DNA of 64,000 bases from Pedobacter sp. MC2016-05. GTDB lineage: Bacteria > Bacteroidota > Bacteroidia > Sphingobacteriales > Sphingobacteriaceae. Location of the stretch: positions 1 through 64,000 of the forward strand of contig NZ_JAPIVT010000020.1 of assembly GCF_026239735.1 (NCBI RefSeq). The letters run 5' to 3'. Positions 1 to 8,139 of the stretch are shown one piece after another. The position numbers were made by a program, and so were the translations under genes. How positions within the stretch are numbered: position 1 is the stretch's first letter; the number at the start of each line of letters is the position of its first letter. The notes beneath the pieces are model-generated. The model was not told the DNA's origin. It was given only the letters and a program-made list of their open reading frames with translations, and did not search any database.

Positions 1-27
1 TGGAGACAGTCTCCGGGTTTCATATTT

Positions 28-51
28 CTGGTTGGTGGAGATACCAACCAG
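28..51. repeat. Intergenic hairpin repeat downstream of the alcohol dehydrogenase gene
   Basis: A perfect 9-bp stem (CTGGTTGGT / ACCAACCAG, loop 37-42) lies just past the stop of the leftward dehydrogenase gene. A second small dyad, GGAGAC-A-GTCTCC, sits at 2-14. The same TTGGTG...CACCAA core recurs at 53731-53757, so this looks like a dispersed repeat rather than a dedicated terminator. No clear U-tract follows on the minus strand. Confidence 0.6.
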
Positions 52-76
52 TAGGAATAATCTCCAAAAAGCAAAG

Positions 77-1093
77 CTAATCTATACTTACCATTGCTTT
101 TATTACCCCTGTTTTAGGATCTAACCAACTCTCAAACTCGTCTTTTACCTCATCAAATTTAACCTGGTGCGTAATGTAGTTTGTAGGATTCACCAACCCT
201 GCCTTCATTGATTTAATTACATGCTCGAAATCTTCGATGGTCGCATTTCTACTGCTCATTAATGTCGATTCACGTTTATGAAATTCCGGATGGTTGAAAA
301 TTAAATCACCTTTTTGCAAGCCTATTAATACGAATCGTGCTCCGTGAGCCATATAATTAATGGCGTTATTGATTGCCTTTTGATTCCCCGTAGCGTCAAT
401 TACCACTGTTGGCATATCGCCATTCGTAATGTCGCTAAGTTGTTGAGTTACATCAGGCGCAAGTGCGTTGACCACGTGGGCAACTTTTAATTTATCCTTA
501 CAAAATGTCAACCGATCTTCGTTGATATCCAAAGCAATAACATTTGCACCAGCGATCCGGGCAAATTCCATCGTCCCTAAACCAATCGGACCAGCTCCTA
601 TTACCAGTACAAATTCACCTGACTGAACATCTGCCCTCCGAACGCCATGCGCACCAATTGCCAAAGGCTCAACTAAAGCGAGCTCATCATAACTTAAACC
701 TTCGCCGTGCAGAAGCGTTTTCGACGGCACCTGCAAATATTCACGCATGCCACCATCTACATGTACGCCACAAACCTGCATTTTAACGCAGCAGTTTGGT
801 TTGTTCATGCGACAAGCAATACATTCGCCACAGTTAAAATAAGGAATAAAAGTTACGGCTTCACCTATTTCAAAACCTTTAGCACCATCTGCTTCCACTA
901 ACTCACCCGAAAGTTCATGCCCTAAAACCCGTGGATAATTAAAAAAAGGCTGCGTACCTTCAAAAGCGTGTAAATCAGTTCCACAAATACCAATTCGCTT
1001 AATTTTAATAATGGAGTGGTCTTTCTTTAACTCCGGTTTTTCCGTTTCGGAATAAGTAAAAGTACCAGGTGTTGTACAGGTAAGGGTTTTCAT
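77..1093 (-). CDS. Zinc-dependent medium-chain alcohol/polyol dehydrogenase
   Basis: Cytoplasmic NAD(P)-linked oxidation or reduction of a sugar-derived alcohol. The 338 residues have the normal family length. The N-terminal GroES-like domain carries the catalytic zinc motif GICGTDLHAFEG and GHE, followed by a Cys-rich structural-zinc loop (CGECIACRMNKPNCC). A Rossmann nucleotide-binding segment (VLVIGAGPIGLGT) lies near residue 165. The ATG at 1093 fits the conserved N-terminus. It is the last gene of the left arm, behind an SDR that resembles L-fucose dehydrogenases of Bacteroidota, so it probably acts on a fucose- or rhamnose-derived intermediate such as lactaldehyde or a deoxy-aldonate. 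The family assignment is firm. The substrate is inferred from context only; sorbitol- or galactonate-dehydrogenase-like activity is equally possible. Confidence 0.88.
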   Translation of the reverse strand: MKTLTCTTPGTFTYSETEKPELKKDHSIIKIKRIGICGTDLHAFEGTQPFFNYPRVLGHELSGELVEADGAKGFEIGEAVTFIPYFNCGECIACRMNKPNCCVKMQVCGVHVDGGMREYLQVPSKTLLHGEGLSYDELALVEPLAIGAHGVRRADVQSGEFVLVIGAGPIGLGTMEFARIAGANVIALDINEDRLTFCKDKLKVAHVVNALAPDVTQQLSDITNGDMPTVVIDATGNQKAINNAINYMAHGARFVLIGLQKGDLIFNHPEFHKRESTLMSSRNATIEDFEHVIKSMKAGLVNPTNYITHQVKFDEVKDEFESWLDPKTGVIKAMVSID

Positions 1094-1106
1094 TTTTTAG
1101 TGACTG

Positions 1107-1215
1107 ATGTTTGAATGATTGAATGAGTAAGTTTTAAATGAGTGAATGAGTAAGTGGTATTTAAAACAATGTGCAATCACTCTCTCATTCACACTCTATC
1201 TCTCATTCACTAATT
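1107..1215. repeat. Low-complexity intergenic repeat (GAATGAGT / ACTCATTC type)
   Basis: The gap between the dehydrogenase and SDR genes is filled by repeated GAATGATTGAATGAGT-like units, followed by their inverse (CTCTCATTCAC) further right, which can fold into a long imperfect hairpin. A related unit sits in the next gap at 2026-2098. No coding potential is seen. Confidence 0.6.
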
Positions 1216-1222
1216 AATTAAA

Positions 1223-2011
1223 TTATGCGTTGGCTAAAGCTCTGTCTAAATGGACATAACCACCATCTACATGGATAATTTGCCCCGTAGTATGACTCGA
1301 TTTTGCCGACATCAAGAAAGCAGTCATGTTAGCAATTTCTTCTGCAGTCGTCATTCTATTTTCCAAAGGAATTTTAGCCGTAATTTCGTCCAATTTAGCT
1401 TGTGCATCTGGTAAAGTTTCAATCCAGGTTTCGTACGCTGGCGTCCAACATTCGGCCACCACCACAGCATTTACACGGATTCCATATTTTAGAAGCTCTA
1501 CTGCCCATTCGCGGGTTAAAGCGTTTCGCCCTCCGTTTGCTGCTGCATAGGCTGAAGTATTTCCTTGACCGGTTTCGGCTGTTTTTGAAGTGATATTAAC
1601 GATTGCACCTTTGCTTTTAATTAATTCTGGCAAGGCGTGATGTGCCATTAAATAATAGTGAACCACGTTCTTGTGTAATGAAGCCATAAAATCTTCGTAA
1701 TTACCGCTTTCTAAACCCACTCCATCATTTACACCTGCGTTGTTTACCAAACCATCAATTCTTCCAAATTGAGCAATAATTTCAGCAACAACTTTCTTAC
1801 AATCATCAGGATTGGATAATTCGGCAACAAATTGTGCCGCCTTTCTACCCTCTGCGGCAATTGCATCAACAACTTTTTGGTTATCATCTGCCTTTCTACC
1901 AACAACTACTGCGATGGCATTTTCCTTTGCGAAAACTTCTGCAATGCTACGTCCGATGCCTTTTGCAGCACCAGTAATTACGATCACTTTTTCTTTTAAC
2001 TGTAAATCCAT
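1223..2011 (-). CDS. SDR-family dehydrogenase, L-fucose dehydrogenase-like
   Basis: Short-chain dehydrogenase of 262 residues, cytoplasmic. The cofactor motif GAAKGIGRS lies near residues 14-22, NNAG near 90, and the catalytic Ser (NITSK), Tyr (AYAAANGG) and following region near 140-160. In the canonical YxxxK the Lys position reads Asn-Gly-Gly after Tyr-Ala-Ala-Ala, a variation worth an alignment check. The C-terminal HVDGGYVHLDRAL ending is typical of Bacteroidota SDRs in L-fucose operons. I infer oxidation of a 6-deoxy sugar (L-fucose or L-rhamnose) or of its ketodeoxy acid. Its neighbours are the zinc dehydrogenase 129 bp downstream and, further upstream in the operon, the FucP-type symporter, which supports deoxy-sugar catabolism. 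Confidence 0.85.
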   Translation of the reverse strand: MDLQLKEKVIVITGAAKGIGRSIAEVFAKENAIAVVVGRKADDNQKVVDAIAAEGRKAAQFVAELSNPDDCKKVVAEIIAQFGRIDGLVNNAGVNDGVGLESGNYEDFMASLHKNVVHYYLMAHHALPELIKSKGAIVNITSKTAETGQGNTSAYAAANGGRNALTREWAVELLKYGIRVNAVVVAECWTPAYETWIETLPDAQAKLDEITAKIPLENRMTTAEEIANMTAFLMSAKSSHTTGQIIHVDGGYVHLDRALANA

Positions 2012-2025
2012 ATTTTTCTATTTGG

Positions 2026-2098
2026 TGAATGATTGAATTTTGAATGAATGGATGTTCCCTGGCAACTCGCTAACACATTCCCTCATTCAATCATCTGC
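2026..2098. repeat. Low-complexity intergenic repeat (GAATGATTGAAT type)
   Basis: This gap holds GAATGATTGAATTTTGAATGAATGGATG followed by CATTCCCTCATTCAATCAT, an imperfect inverted repeat of the same kind as at 1107-1215. It fills almost the whole space between the SDR and the DUF5703 gene. Confidence 0.55.
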
Positions 2099-4504
2099 TC
2101 ACTCTAACATTTTATTAATTACATCTGCCCTTCTTGATTCTGGCAAAACTTTTAAATCTACTAATTTTCCGTCTTTCAAAGTCCCTTCAACTATTGTTTT
2201 AAATGGCGCATGAAGTTTAAAATGAACATCCCAATCTTTAGGCCAGGCAGGAAACAAATAAATGCTTTTTCCGTCTGCTTGGAGCAGCATTTCCTGCAAA
2301 CCGATCATCCCCGATCCACCCCAGTTATGGTCTGGAACCCAATCGAAACCCGGTCCCCAGAAAGCGGGAAAGCGTCTGCCAGAATCTTTCAGTTTAGCGG
2401 TTGTTAGTTTTGTCGCCTCATCCGTCAATCCTAATCTAGCGGCAAAAATATTATCTTGTTTCCATCCTACATGACTTCGGAATTTTAAAACGTCTGTATC
2501 ATATTTGAAAGTATTTATTGCCGTATCTAAACCCGGTTTTCCTATTCCATAAATTCCCCAGGGATAAACCGGGTATAATTGCGGACTTTCTGTATTGTTA
2601 ATTCGCTCCCAAAGTTTCGCAGGAGAAATTGTGGCATGACCTTTAAATTCTCCGAAACTTATTGGCGGGATGGTTTTTAGCATTTCCTGCCAATCTGTTT
2701 TTTGTTTTTCGGATAAACCGGGATACGTAATCAATCTTTCCAGAACCGTTTTCAAAGCCGCAATTGTAGATGTGGAGTTATAAGCCATTTTATATGTCTC
2801 CGCTCCGGAACCCGGATATAAAACTAAATGTCCATTGGCATCCAACGCCTTTGCTCCTCTTTGCTTCGCCAGGTATGTATAATGCTCTTTGAAAAATGTG
2901 AGTGAGCTTTCAATTAAAGGAAGATATTTTTCAATGTTTGCGCCATCATATCTTTCAGTTTCCAAAATCATCATACAAAACTCCAAAACGGTATCCCATT
3001 CATATTCCAACCAGGCATTGTATTCCATGCCTTTGTTAAAATCAGCAGGCCGTTTCCAGCCGTATTCTGCCGGATTTGGCAACCCAAAGTTCTCTAATTG
3101 CTCCGTAAAACTTGCTCCCTTATGCCCCCAGGCAGCTTGAGTTCTAATCTCCGCGTTTTTCAATAGATTGAGATAGAAATCAAATTGTGGTTTCATCATT
3201 TCGAAGTCGCCACTTTTTAACATTGGCCAGTAAACCAACCGCTGGTTTTGTGCCGTGTGTGTTCCTCCTCCCCAGTTTCTGAAATCGGGCGTGTATTTCA
3301 AAGCAGAATCTGTAAGTTGCGGATCATAAGTAAATAAGCCACCGTTAAACTTAGTAGGATAATTTCCAAATGCGTTGCAGCCCAACATATACCGAAATAA
3401 TTGATAGTTTTTTGATGACTGATTCGCCGTCTCGTCTTTTGAGCTGATGTTGATAAAACTCCTTTTCCAGTAATCATTCCACCATTTAACACTTGCTTTT
3501 TGATTGATTTTTTTTGGTACTGCATTTAATTTTCTTTCCCATTCCTGAAGAGATTTGTTTTTTGCAGTAGTTAGGGTAATAGAAATATTAGCCGATTTGG
3601 AGGGCTTCTTACTTTTCAAAGTCCAGGCCTTAAATGGCGTATTCAAATATTTTCCCTGGTAATTTCCGGCTGCCAGTAAGTTATCACCTTCCATTGTTCC
3701 GCCAAAAATCAGGTCATTTAGAGGGTTATATAGTTCTTCTTTCCTGTCGGCAAGTCCCTGTTGCTTTACGGCGACGTCGAAAACGGTTTCTGCTTTGTTC
3801 TGGTGATAAAATTGAACTGCATTATTCTTAAATACAACCTCATCTTTGAAGGTCTTTACTATCCCTTGAGGTGCCCATTTATACGAATTCTGGTTATTTT
3901 CCTTGCCTTTACTTATGCGATCTTCAAACCGCCAGCTTTCATAACTTGCTTCTGTTGTAATGTTCTGATTTGATTTAATACCCAAATGAATAATTGGATT
4001 AAAAACATCGACCCAAACTTTAATTTGAGTGTTCAAATTCCCATTAACGCCGAAAATCTGAGCATATCCGTCTTTTAAAATTAATTCTTGCTTAAAAGTT
4101 TTGCCCTCAAACGGATTAGGACTGAATTTAAGTTTTACCCGACCTAGTTTGAGCAGCGTGTTATTCTCATCAAATGTTCCACTACGAGATAGATACAAGT
4201 AAACTTCACCTTTTTCTACCCATAAATTTAGCCCAATGTCTCCTCCGCCCACTGGCATCGATTCTGATGAATTATTGCTTTGAGAAGTCCATACTACGTT
4301 ATTGAGCTCTTTGTCTTGTGAAAAACCATTAATCGTGATCAGACACAAAAACACGGAGAAAGGATTCAAAAGTTTTGACCCACTTAGACACCTGACAACA
4401 TCCAAGCAGAATACCGAGAATTTTGACCATATAAGGAGTGTAAGAACAATTAAGTTTTTAACAAAAATTCTTGGTGTAAATAGTATCTTAGTGGTTAAAG
4501 TCAT
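2099..4504 (-). CDS. DUF5703-domain protein, probable secreted glycoside hydrolase (GH95-like fold)
   Basis: About 801 residues from ATG 4504; earlier in-frame starts (4528, 4561) would run into the upstream esterase gene, and 4504 sits 7 bp past that gene's stop. A long hydrophobic N-terminus of ~65 residues precedes NGFSQDKELNN, an unusually long signal region. The N-terminal beta-sandwich has VWTSQSNNSSESMPVGGGDIGLNLWVE, the hallmark of DUF5703 proteins, which resemble the N-domain of GH95. The C-terminal half looks like an (alpha/alpha)6 barrel (for example EYGWKRPADFNKGMEYNAWLEYEWD) and ends in a beta-sandwich. Likely periplasmic or surface action on an alpha-linked deoxy-sugar or galactose of pectin. 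The fold is fairly clear; specificity is unknown. Confidence 0.75.
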   Translation of the reverse strand: MTLTTKILFTPRIFVKNLIVLTLLIWSKFSVFCLDVVRCLSGSKLLNPFSVFLCLITINGFSQDKELNNVVWTSQSNNSSESMPVGGGDIGLNLWVEKGEVYLYLSRSGTFDENNTLLKLGRVKLKFSPNPFEGKTFKQELILKDGYAQIFGVNGNLNTQIKVWVDVFNPIIHLGIKSNQNITTEASYESWRFEDRISKGKENNQNSYKWAPQGIVKTFKDEVVFKNNAVQFYHQNKAETVFDVAVKQQGLADRKEELYNPLNDLIFGGTMEGDNLLAAGNYQGKYLNTPFKAWTLKSKKPSKSANISITLTTAKNKSLQEWERKLNAVPKKINQKASVKWWNDYWKRSFINISSKDETANQSSKNYQLFRYMLGCNAFGNYPTKFNGGLFTYDPQLTDSALKYTPDFRNWGGGTHTAQNQRLVYWPMLKSGDFEMMKPQFDFYLNLLKNAEIRTQAAWGHKGASFTEQLENFGLPNPAEYGWKRPADFNKGMEYNAWLEYEWDTVLEFCMMILETERYDGANIEKYLPLIESSLTFFKEHYTYLAKQRGAKALDANGHLVLYPGSGAETYKMAYNSTSTIAALKTVLERLITYPGLSEKQKTDWQEMLKTIPPISFGEFKGHATISPAKLWERINNTESPQLYPVYPWGIYGIGKPGLDTAINTFKYDTDVLKFRSHVGWKQDNIFAARLGLTDEATKLTTAKLKDSGRRFPAFWGPGFDWVPDHNWGGSGMIGLQEMLLQADGKSIYLFPAWPKDWDVHFKLHAPFKTIVEGTLKDGKLVDLKVLPESRRADVINKMLE

Positions 4505-4511
4505 ATAACTA

Positions 4512-5939
4512 TTAATTATCCCAATCATCAGTACGGAAAGAAGATACGGGCAAACCATCATTACCGAATAAATCGCCTATCACAAAATCTTTAAAAGCAT
4601 AACGAACCGCAACTGGCGTTTTAACCTGATCGGCGGATACTGTAACGCTACTCCCGGTAATTGCCGCTTTCGCAGGATAAAATTTCCGATCTGCACCGGC
4701 TACTTCGAAAAGACTTAATTCTTTACCGAACGCGGTCAAACCGTTTGATACATTTTGAAATTTAATCACCGCTTTATTTTTATCAATGGTTAAAGATTCA
4801 TAGGCGGGACTTAGTGCGCCAAAGCCTTTTAAACCATAACTTTGTGCCAAGGCAAGATAAGCCAAACGTTCACCACCTTGTTTTTTGTTCGCTGGATGAA
4901 TGGATTTTTCCTCACCGATATCCATCAAAATAGCCATTCCTGAATTAGGAATTTTGACTAAAGATTTCCGCTGGGCATCTCTCAAAAACGCGGAGTTAAA
5001 TTTTCCTCCAATGTGGTAAGGCGGAAGCTGCGCATAGTTGTAGGGAGCAATTTGTGCATAGTAAAATGGAAACTCTCCGTTATCCCAATTTTTTCTCCAT
5101 GAAGAAACCATTGCTGGAAATAATTCTTCATATCGATCTGGTCGCTCGTAGTTAGATTCGCCCTGATACCAAATTGCACCCTTGATTCCGTAACCAATGA
5201 CAGGATAAAGCATTCCGTTATAGAGCGTTGTTGGTGTTCGGCTCACTTCCTTTATCGTATCGCCTTTGGCGGGAATTTTGACTTCCGGAAACGCCTTTAA
5301 ATCTTCAGGCGACATCCAGGCCTCAATGGAAGAGCCGCCATAACTATCATTTATAACACCGATAGGCACTTGCAATAAATCACTTAATAAGGAGGAAAAA
5401 TAGTAGGCAGTTGCGCTGAAGTTGGAAACCGTTTCGGGTGCCGCCAGTTTCCATTGCGATGCTTTGCTATTTTCCTGGCGTTCGGTAATAGAAGAACGCG
5501 GAACGGTATAAAGCCTTATATTTTTATTTGACGATTTAAGAATGGCTTCGTTTGAACCAATTATTGGCTGACTTTTGAAGCCTTTCATTGGCATTTCCAT
5601 ATTCGATTGACCACCACAAAACCAAACCTCGCCGATTAAAATATCTGTTAGAATCAGCTTTTCTCCATCATTTAATTCCATTTCATATGGTCCGCCAGCA
5701 GATGGTGTGGCCACTTTTACTTTCCACTTCCCATCTTGATCAGCTATTACTGAATAGTTTTTCTTGTTCCAGGAAGTGATGATTTTTACTTTGGTCGAGG
5801 CCTTGGCCCAACCCCAAATCGCCACATTACTTTGTTGTTGCAAAACCATGTGGTCGGTAAAGATGGAGGCAGGTTTAACCGTTGCCGATGCGATGATGCA
5901 GCAAGCGAAGTTTAAAAGTAAGGTGAGTTTTAGTTTCAT
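4512..5939 (-). CDS. Secreted SGNH acetylesterase (sialate O-acetylesterase family)
   Basis: 475 residues from ATG 5939, which gives a good signal peptide ending in IASATV; a GTG three codons earlier is less likely. The catalytic block I VWFCGGQSNMEMP contains the nucleophile Ser, and GAIWYQGESNYE is the oxyanion block. The usual Asp of the DxxHP/DIHP block is replaced (KSIHPANKKQGG). In pectin loci this SASA/DUF303 family removes acetyl groups from polysaccharides; sialic acid is not expected here. It lies 7 bp upstream of the DUF5703 gene and after GH127, so it is co-transcribed with side-chain glycosidases. A rhamnogalacturonan or acetyl-sugar deacetylase is the best inference. A paralogue is encoded at 50213-51667. 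Confidence 0.85.
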   Translation of the reverse strand: MKLKLTLLLNFACCIIASATVKPASIFTDHMVLQQQSNVAIWGWAKASTKVKIITSWNKKNYSVIADQDGKWKVKVATPSAGGPYEMELNDGEKLILTDILIGEVWFCGGQSNMEMPMKGFKSQPIIGSNEAILKSSNKNIRLYTVPRSSITERQENSKASQWKLAAPETVSNFSATAYYFSSLLSDLLQVPIGVINDSYGGSSIEAWMSPEDLKAFPEVKIPAKGDTIKEVSRTPTTLYNGMLYPVIGYGIKGAIWYQGESNYERPDRYEELFPAMVSSWRKNWDNGEFPFYYAQIAPYNYAQLPPYHIGGKFNSAFLRDAQRKSLVKIPNSGMAILMDIGEEKSIHPANKKQGGERLAYLALAQSYGLKGFGALSPAYESLTIDKNKAVIKFQNVSNGLTAFGKELSLFEVAGADRKFYPAKAAITGSSVTVSADQVKTPVAVRYAFKDFVIGDLFGNDGLPVSSFRTDDWDN

Positions 5940-5955
5940 TTTTATCACGTTATTT

Positions 5956-6019
5956 CGTCATTGCGAGGCTTGAAGCAATCTCATAGTCAAAATAGATTGC
6001 TTCGTACCTGGCAATGACG
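5956..6019. repeat. Family-A inverted repeat (CGTCATTGCGAGG...GAAGCAATC)
   Basis: CGTCATTGCGAGGCTTGAAGCAATCTC is followed by its imperfect inverse AGATTGCTTCGTACCTGGCAATGACG, giving a ~25-bp arm hairpin in the gap between GH127 and the acetylesterase. The same element recurs at least eight more times in the window. Confidence 0.9.
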
Positions 6020-6027
6020 ATTTATTT

Positions 6028-8049
6028 TTATTTACTCACTGGTAACCAAACCGACATTTCTGAATGCCCACGATTTCCCCACGCAAAATAAGGTACCAGT
6101 TTAATTTCAGCATCACTGTTATTGTTATTAACCGGGCGATACAATACGTTTTTCCAGTTATTCGGTTCCACAATTTTAGCATTACCAACCAAACTCATCA
6201 TCTCTGCACCATCAATATTTATTGGTTGAGCGGTAAATTTCGTTGAGGTAGGAATAAAAGCATTAAAGATATTTTTGCCAGGTAAATCTGTAGATTCCAG
6301 GCAATAAACAATTGGTCCGCGTTTTACTGCAATTTGGTTTCTGTTTTCTTCAACTAAAGGATTGGCCTCAATCAAAGTAGCCTCCATCGGGAGATTCAAT
6401 TCTATTACATCGCCTTTTTTCCAAACCCGATTTATTTCGGCGTATGTTCCGGAAGTGGCTTTAATATTTTCTGTTTTACCATTAACGCTAATTTGAGCAT
6501 TTTGAGTCCAGGCTGGTATTCGAAGGAAAACTGAATACGGTTTATTTCCAATTTCCTTAACAGTGATTTTAATACTTCCATCCCATGGATAGTTGGTAGT
6601 CTGAACTAGTGAAACCTTACTTCCATCAGCTAATTTAGTAGTTAAGTTATTTCCACCGTATAAATTGAGCCACAACCCATTATCAGAAATACAGTAAGCA
6701 TAATCACTTACTTCGGCAATGGTCCTCACCACATTCGGTGGGCAGCAATTCGACAAGCCAATATAAGGTACTCTGTCTTTAGACCAGCGCTGTTTGAAAG
6801 GCAAATCATCAGATTGAGCTAATGGATTAGTGTATAAAAAATTCTTTCCATCCAAACTTATTCCTGATAAAACGCTGTTGTGTAAAGCCAGTTCCATCAC
6901 ATCTGCATATTTTGCATCGCCTGTAATTTGGAGCATTCTCCAATTCCAAAGTACATTACCAATATTAGCACAGGTTTCGTTGTGGGCTGTAAAATTTGGC
7001 AACTGATAATCGCGACCGAAAGCCTGATGAATTTTTTGAACATCAGCGGGGTTATATGAAGTTCCGTCAGGCGAAGTACCATCGTAAAGCGAACCACAGC
7101 CACCTGTTATATACATTTTATGCTGGTTCACATCATCCCACATTAAATTTAAGGTTTTCAACAGCGAATCTTTTCCAGTTTCTGCATATAAATCGGCTAC
7201 GCCAGCATATAAATAGTTCGCCCTCACTGCATGCCCCATCGCCTTGGTTTGCTGCAAAAAAGGAATTCTATCCTGATTATCATCAGTTCCGTCATCAATT
7301 TTGCCTTTAATGGCGATTAAATGATTTGCCAATTCTAAATACCGAGGGTCTTTAATTGTGCGGTACATTTCTACAACGCCCATATAGTGAGAAGGACAAA
7401 TGGCATTTCTGGCCAGTGTTGGAGAAGCCGATTTGTAGAAATTATACAAATAGTCAGTAGCTTTTTTAGCGATATTTAACAAAGTGGTTTTACCTGTTGC
7501 CCGGTAATGGATGCAACCCGCCGTCATCAAGTGTCCAATGTTATAAGATTCAAAGCTCAGCCTATCTTGAAACTGATTTTTTGAACCTGTTTTCCGTTGC
7601 TCAATCATTGCTTTCGTGTAGATATAACCATCTTCGCGTTGCGATTTCCCAATCACCACAATGGCTTTATCCATCATTTCATTCAGCTTTGGATTTTTGG
7701 TTGAGGCGTATAGACTTGCCACAGCCTCCAAAGTTTTGTAATAATCGCCATCGTGAAAAGACGGCCCAGAATGCGAACCCGTATCTAAACCAGCAGCAAT
7801 TTCAAAATTTTTAAATGCATGGCTTATTTTTGGATCGTTGTAAATTGCCCACATATTCGGCACCATGGTTTCAGTAGCAACCTTAAACCGATCGGCCCAA
7901 AAACCCTTTGTCCAGGTGACGTCAGCCATGTTAACACTTCGTAGCTTGGCATATTTACTATTTGAAGTATTAACAAGTGCCTTATCCTGGGCGTTAACCT
8001 GTAAAAATGGTAGCGTTAATAGGATGATGATTGCAGATCTGTTTATCAT
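6028..8049 (-). CDS. GH127 beta-L-arabinofuranosidase family (DUF1680) protein
   Basis: 673 residues with a signal peptide (cleaved near VNAQ, residue 20), so periplasmic. The (alpha/alpha)6 barrel carries the GH127 zinc/catalytic set: HNETCANIG with Glu358 and Cys360, and SNCCPPNVVRT with Cys435/Cys436, one of which is the expected cysteine nucleophile of this family. C-terminal beta-sandwich domains follow from ~residue 470. GH127 enzymes release beta-L-arabinofuranose from plant glycans, including rhamnogalacturonan II side chains; related subgroups (GH146 and others) act on arabinan. It sits between GH106 and the acetylesterase, consistent with side-chain trimming. Family certain, exact linkage unproven. 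Confidence 0.93.
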   Translation of the reverse strand: MINRSAIIILLTLPFLQVNAQDKALVNTSNSKYAKLRSVNMADVTWTKGFWADRFKVATETMVPNMWAIYNDPKISHAFKNFEIAAGLDTGSHSGPSFHDGDYYKTLEAVASLYASTKNPKLNEMMDKAIVVIGKSQREDGYIYTKAMIEQRKTGSKNQFQDRLSFESYNIGHLMTAGCIHYRATGKTTLLNIAKKATDYLYNFYKSASPTLARNAICPSHYMGVVEMYRTIKDPRYLELANHLIAIKGKIDDGTDDNQDRIPFLQQTKAMGHAVRANYLYAGVADLYAETGKDSLLKTLNLMWDDVNQHKMYITGGCGSLYDGTSPDGTSYNPADVQKIHQAFGRDYQLPNFTAHNETCANIGNVLWNWRMLQITGDAKYADVMELALHNSVLSGISLDGKNFLYTNPLAQSDDLPFKQRWSKDRVPYIGLSNCCPPNVVRTIAEVSDYAYCISDNGLWLNLYGGNNLTTKLADGSKVSLVQTTNYPWDGSIKITVKEIGNKPYSVFLRIPAWTQNAQISVNGKTENIKATSGTYAEINRVWKKGDVIELNLPMEATLIEANPLVEENRNQIAVKRGPIVYCLESTDLPGKNIFNAFIPTSTKFTAQPINIDGAEMMSLVGNAKIVEPNNWKNVLYRPVNNNNSDAEIKLVPYFAWGNRGHSEMSVWLPVSK

Positions 8050-8076
8050 ATTGCTTGCTATTTTATCTTTTTGCTA

Positions 8077-8132
8077 TCATTGCAAGCCAAGAACAATCCT
8101 TATAATAGATTGCTTGGTGCCTCGCAAAGACG
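8077..8132. repeat. Family-A inverted repeat, degenerate copy
   Basis: TCATTGCAAGCCAAGAACAATCC on the left and GATTGCTTGGTGCCTCGCAAAGACG on the right form the usual imperfect hairpin in the gap between GH106 and GH127. Confidence 0.85.
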
Positions 8133-8139
8133 ATTATTT

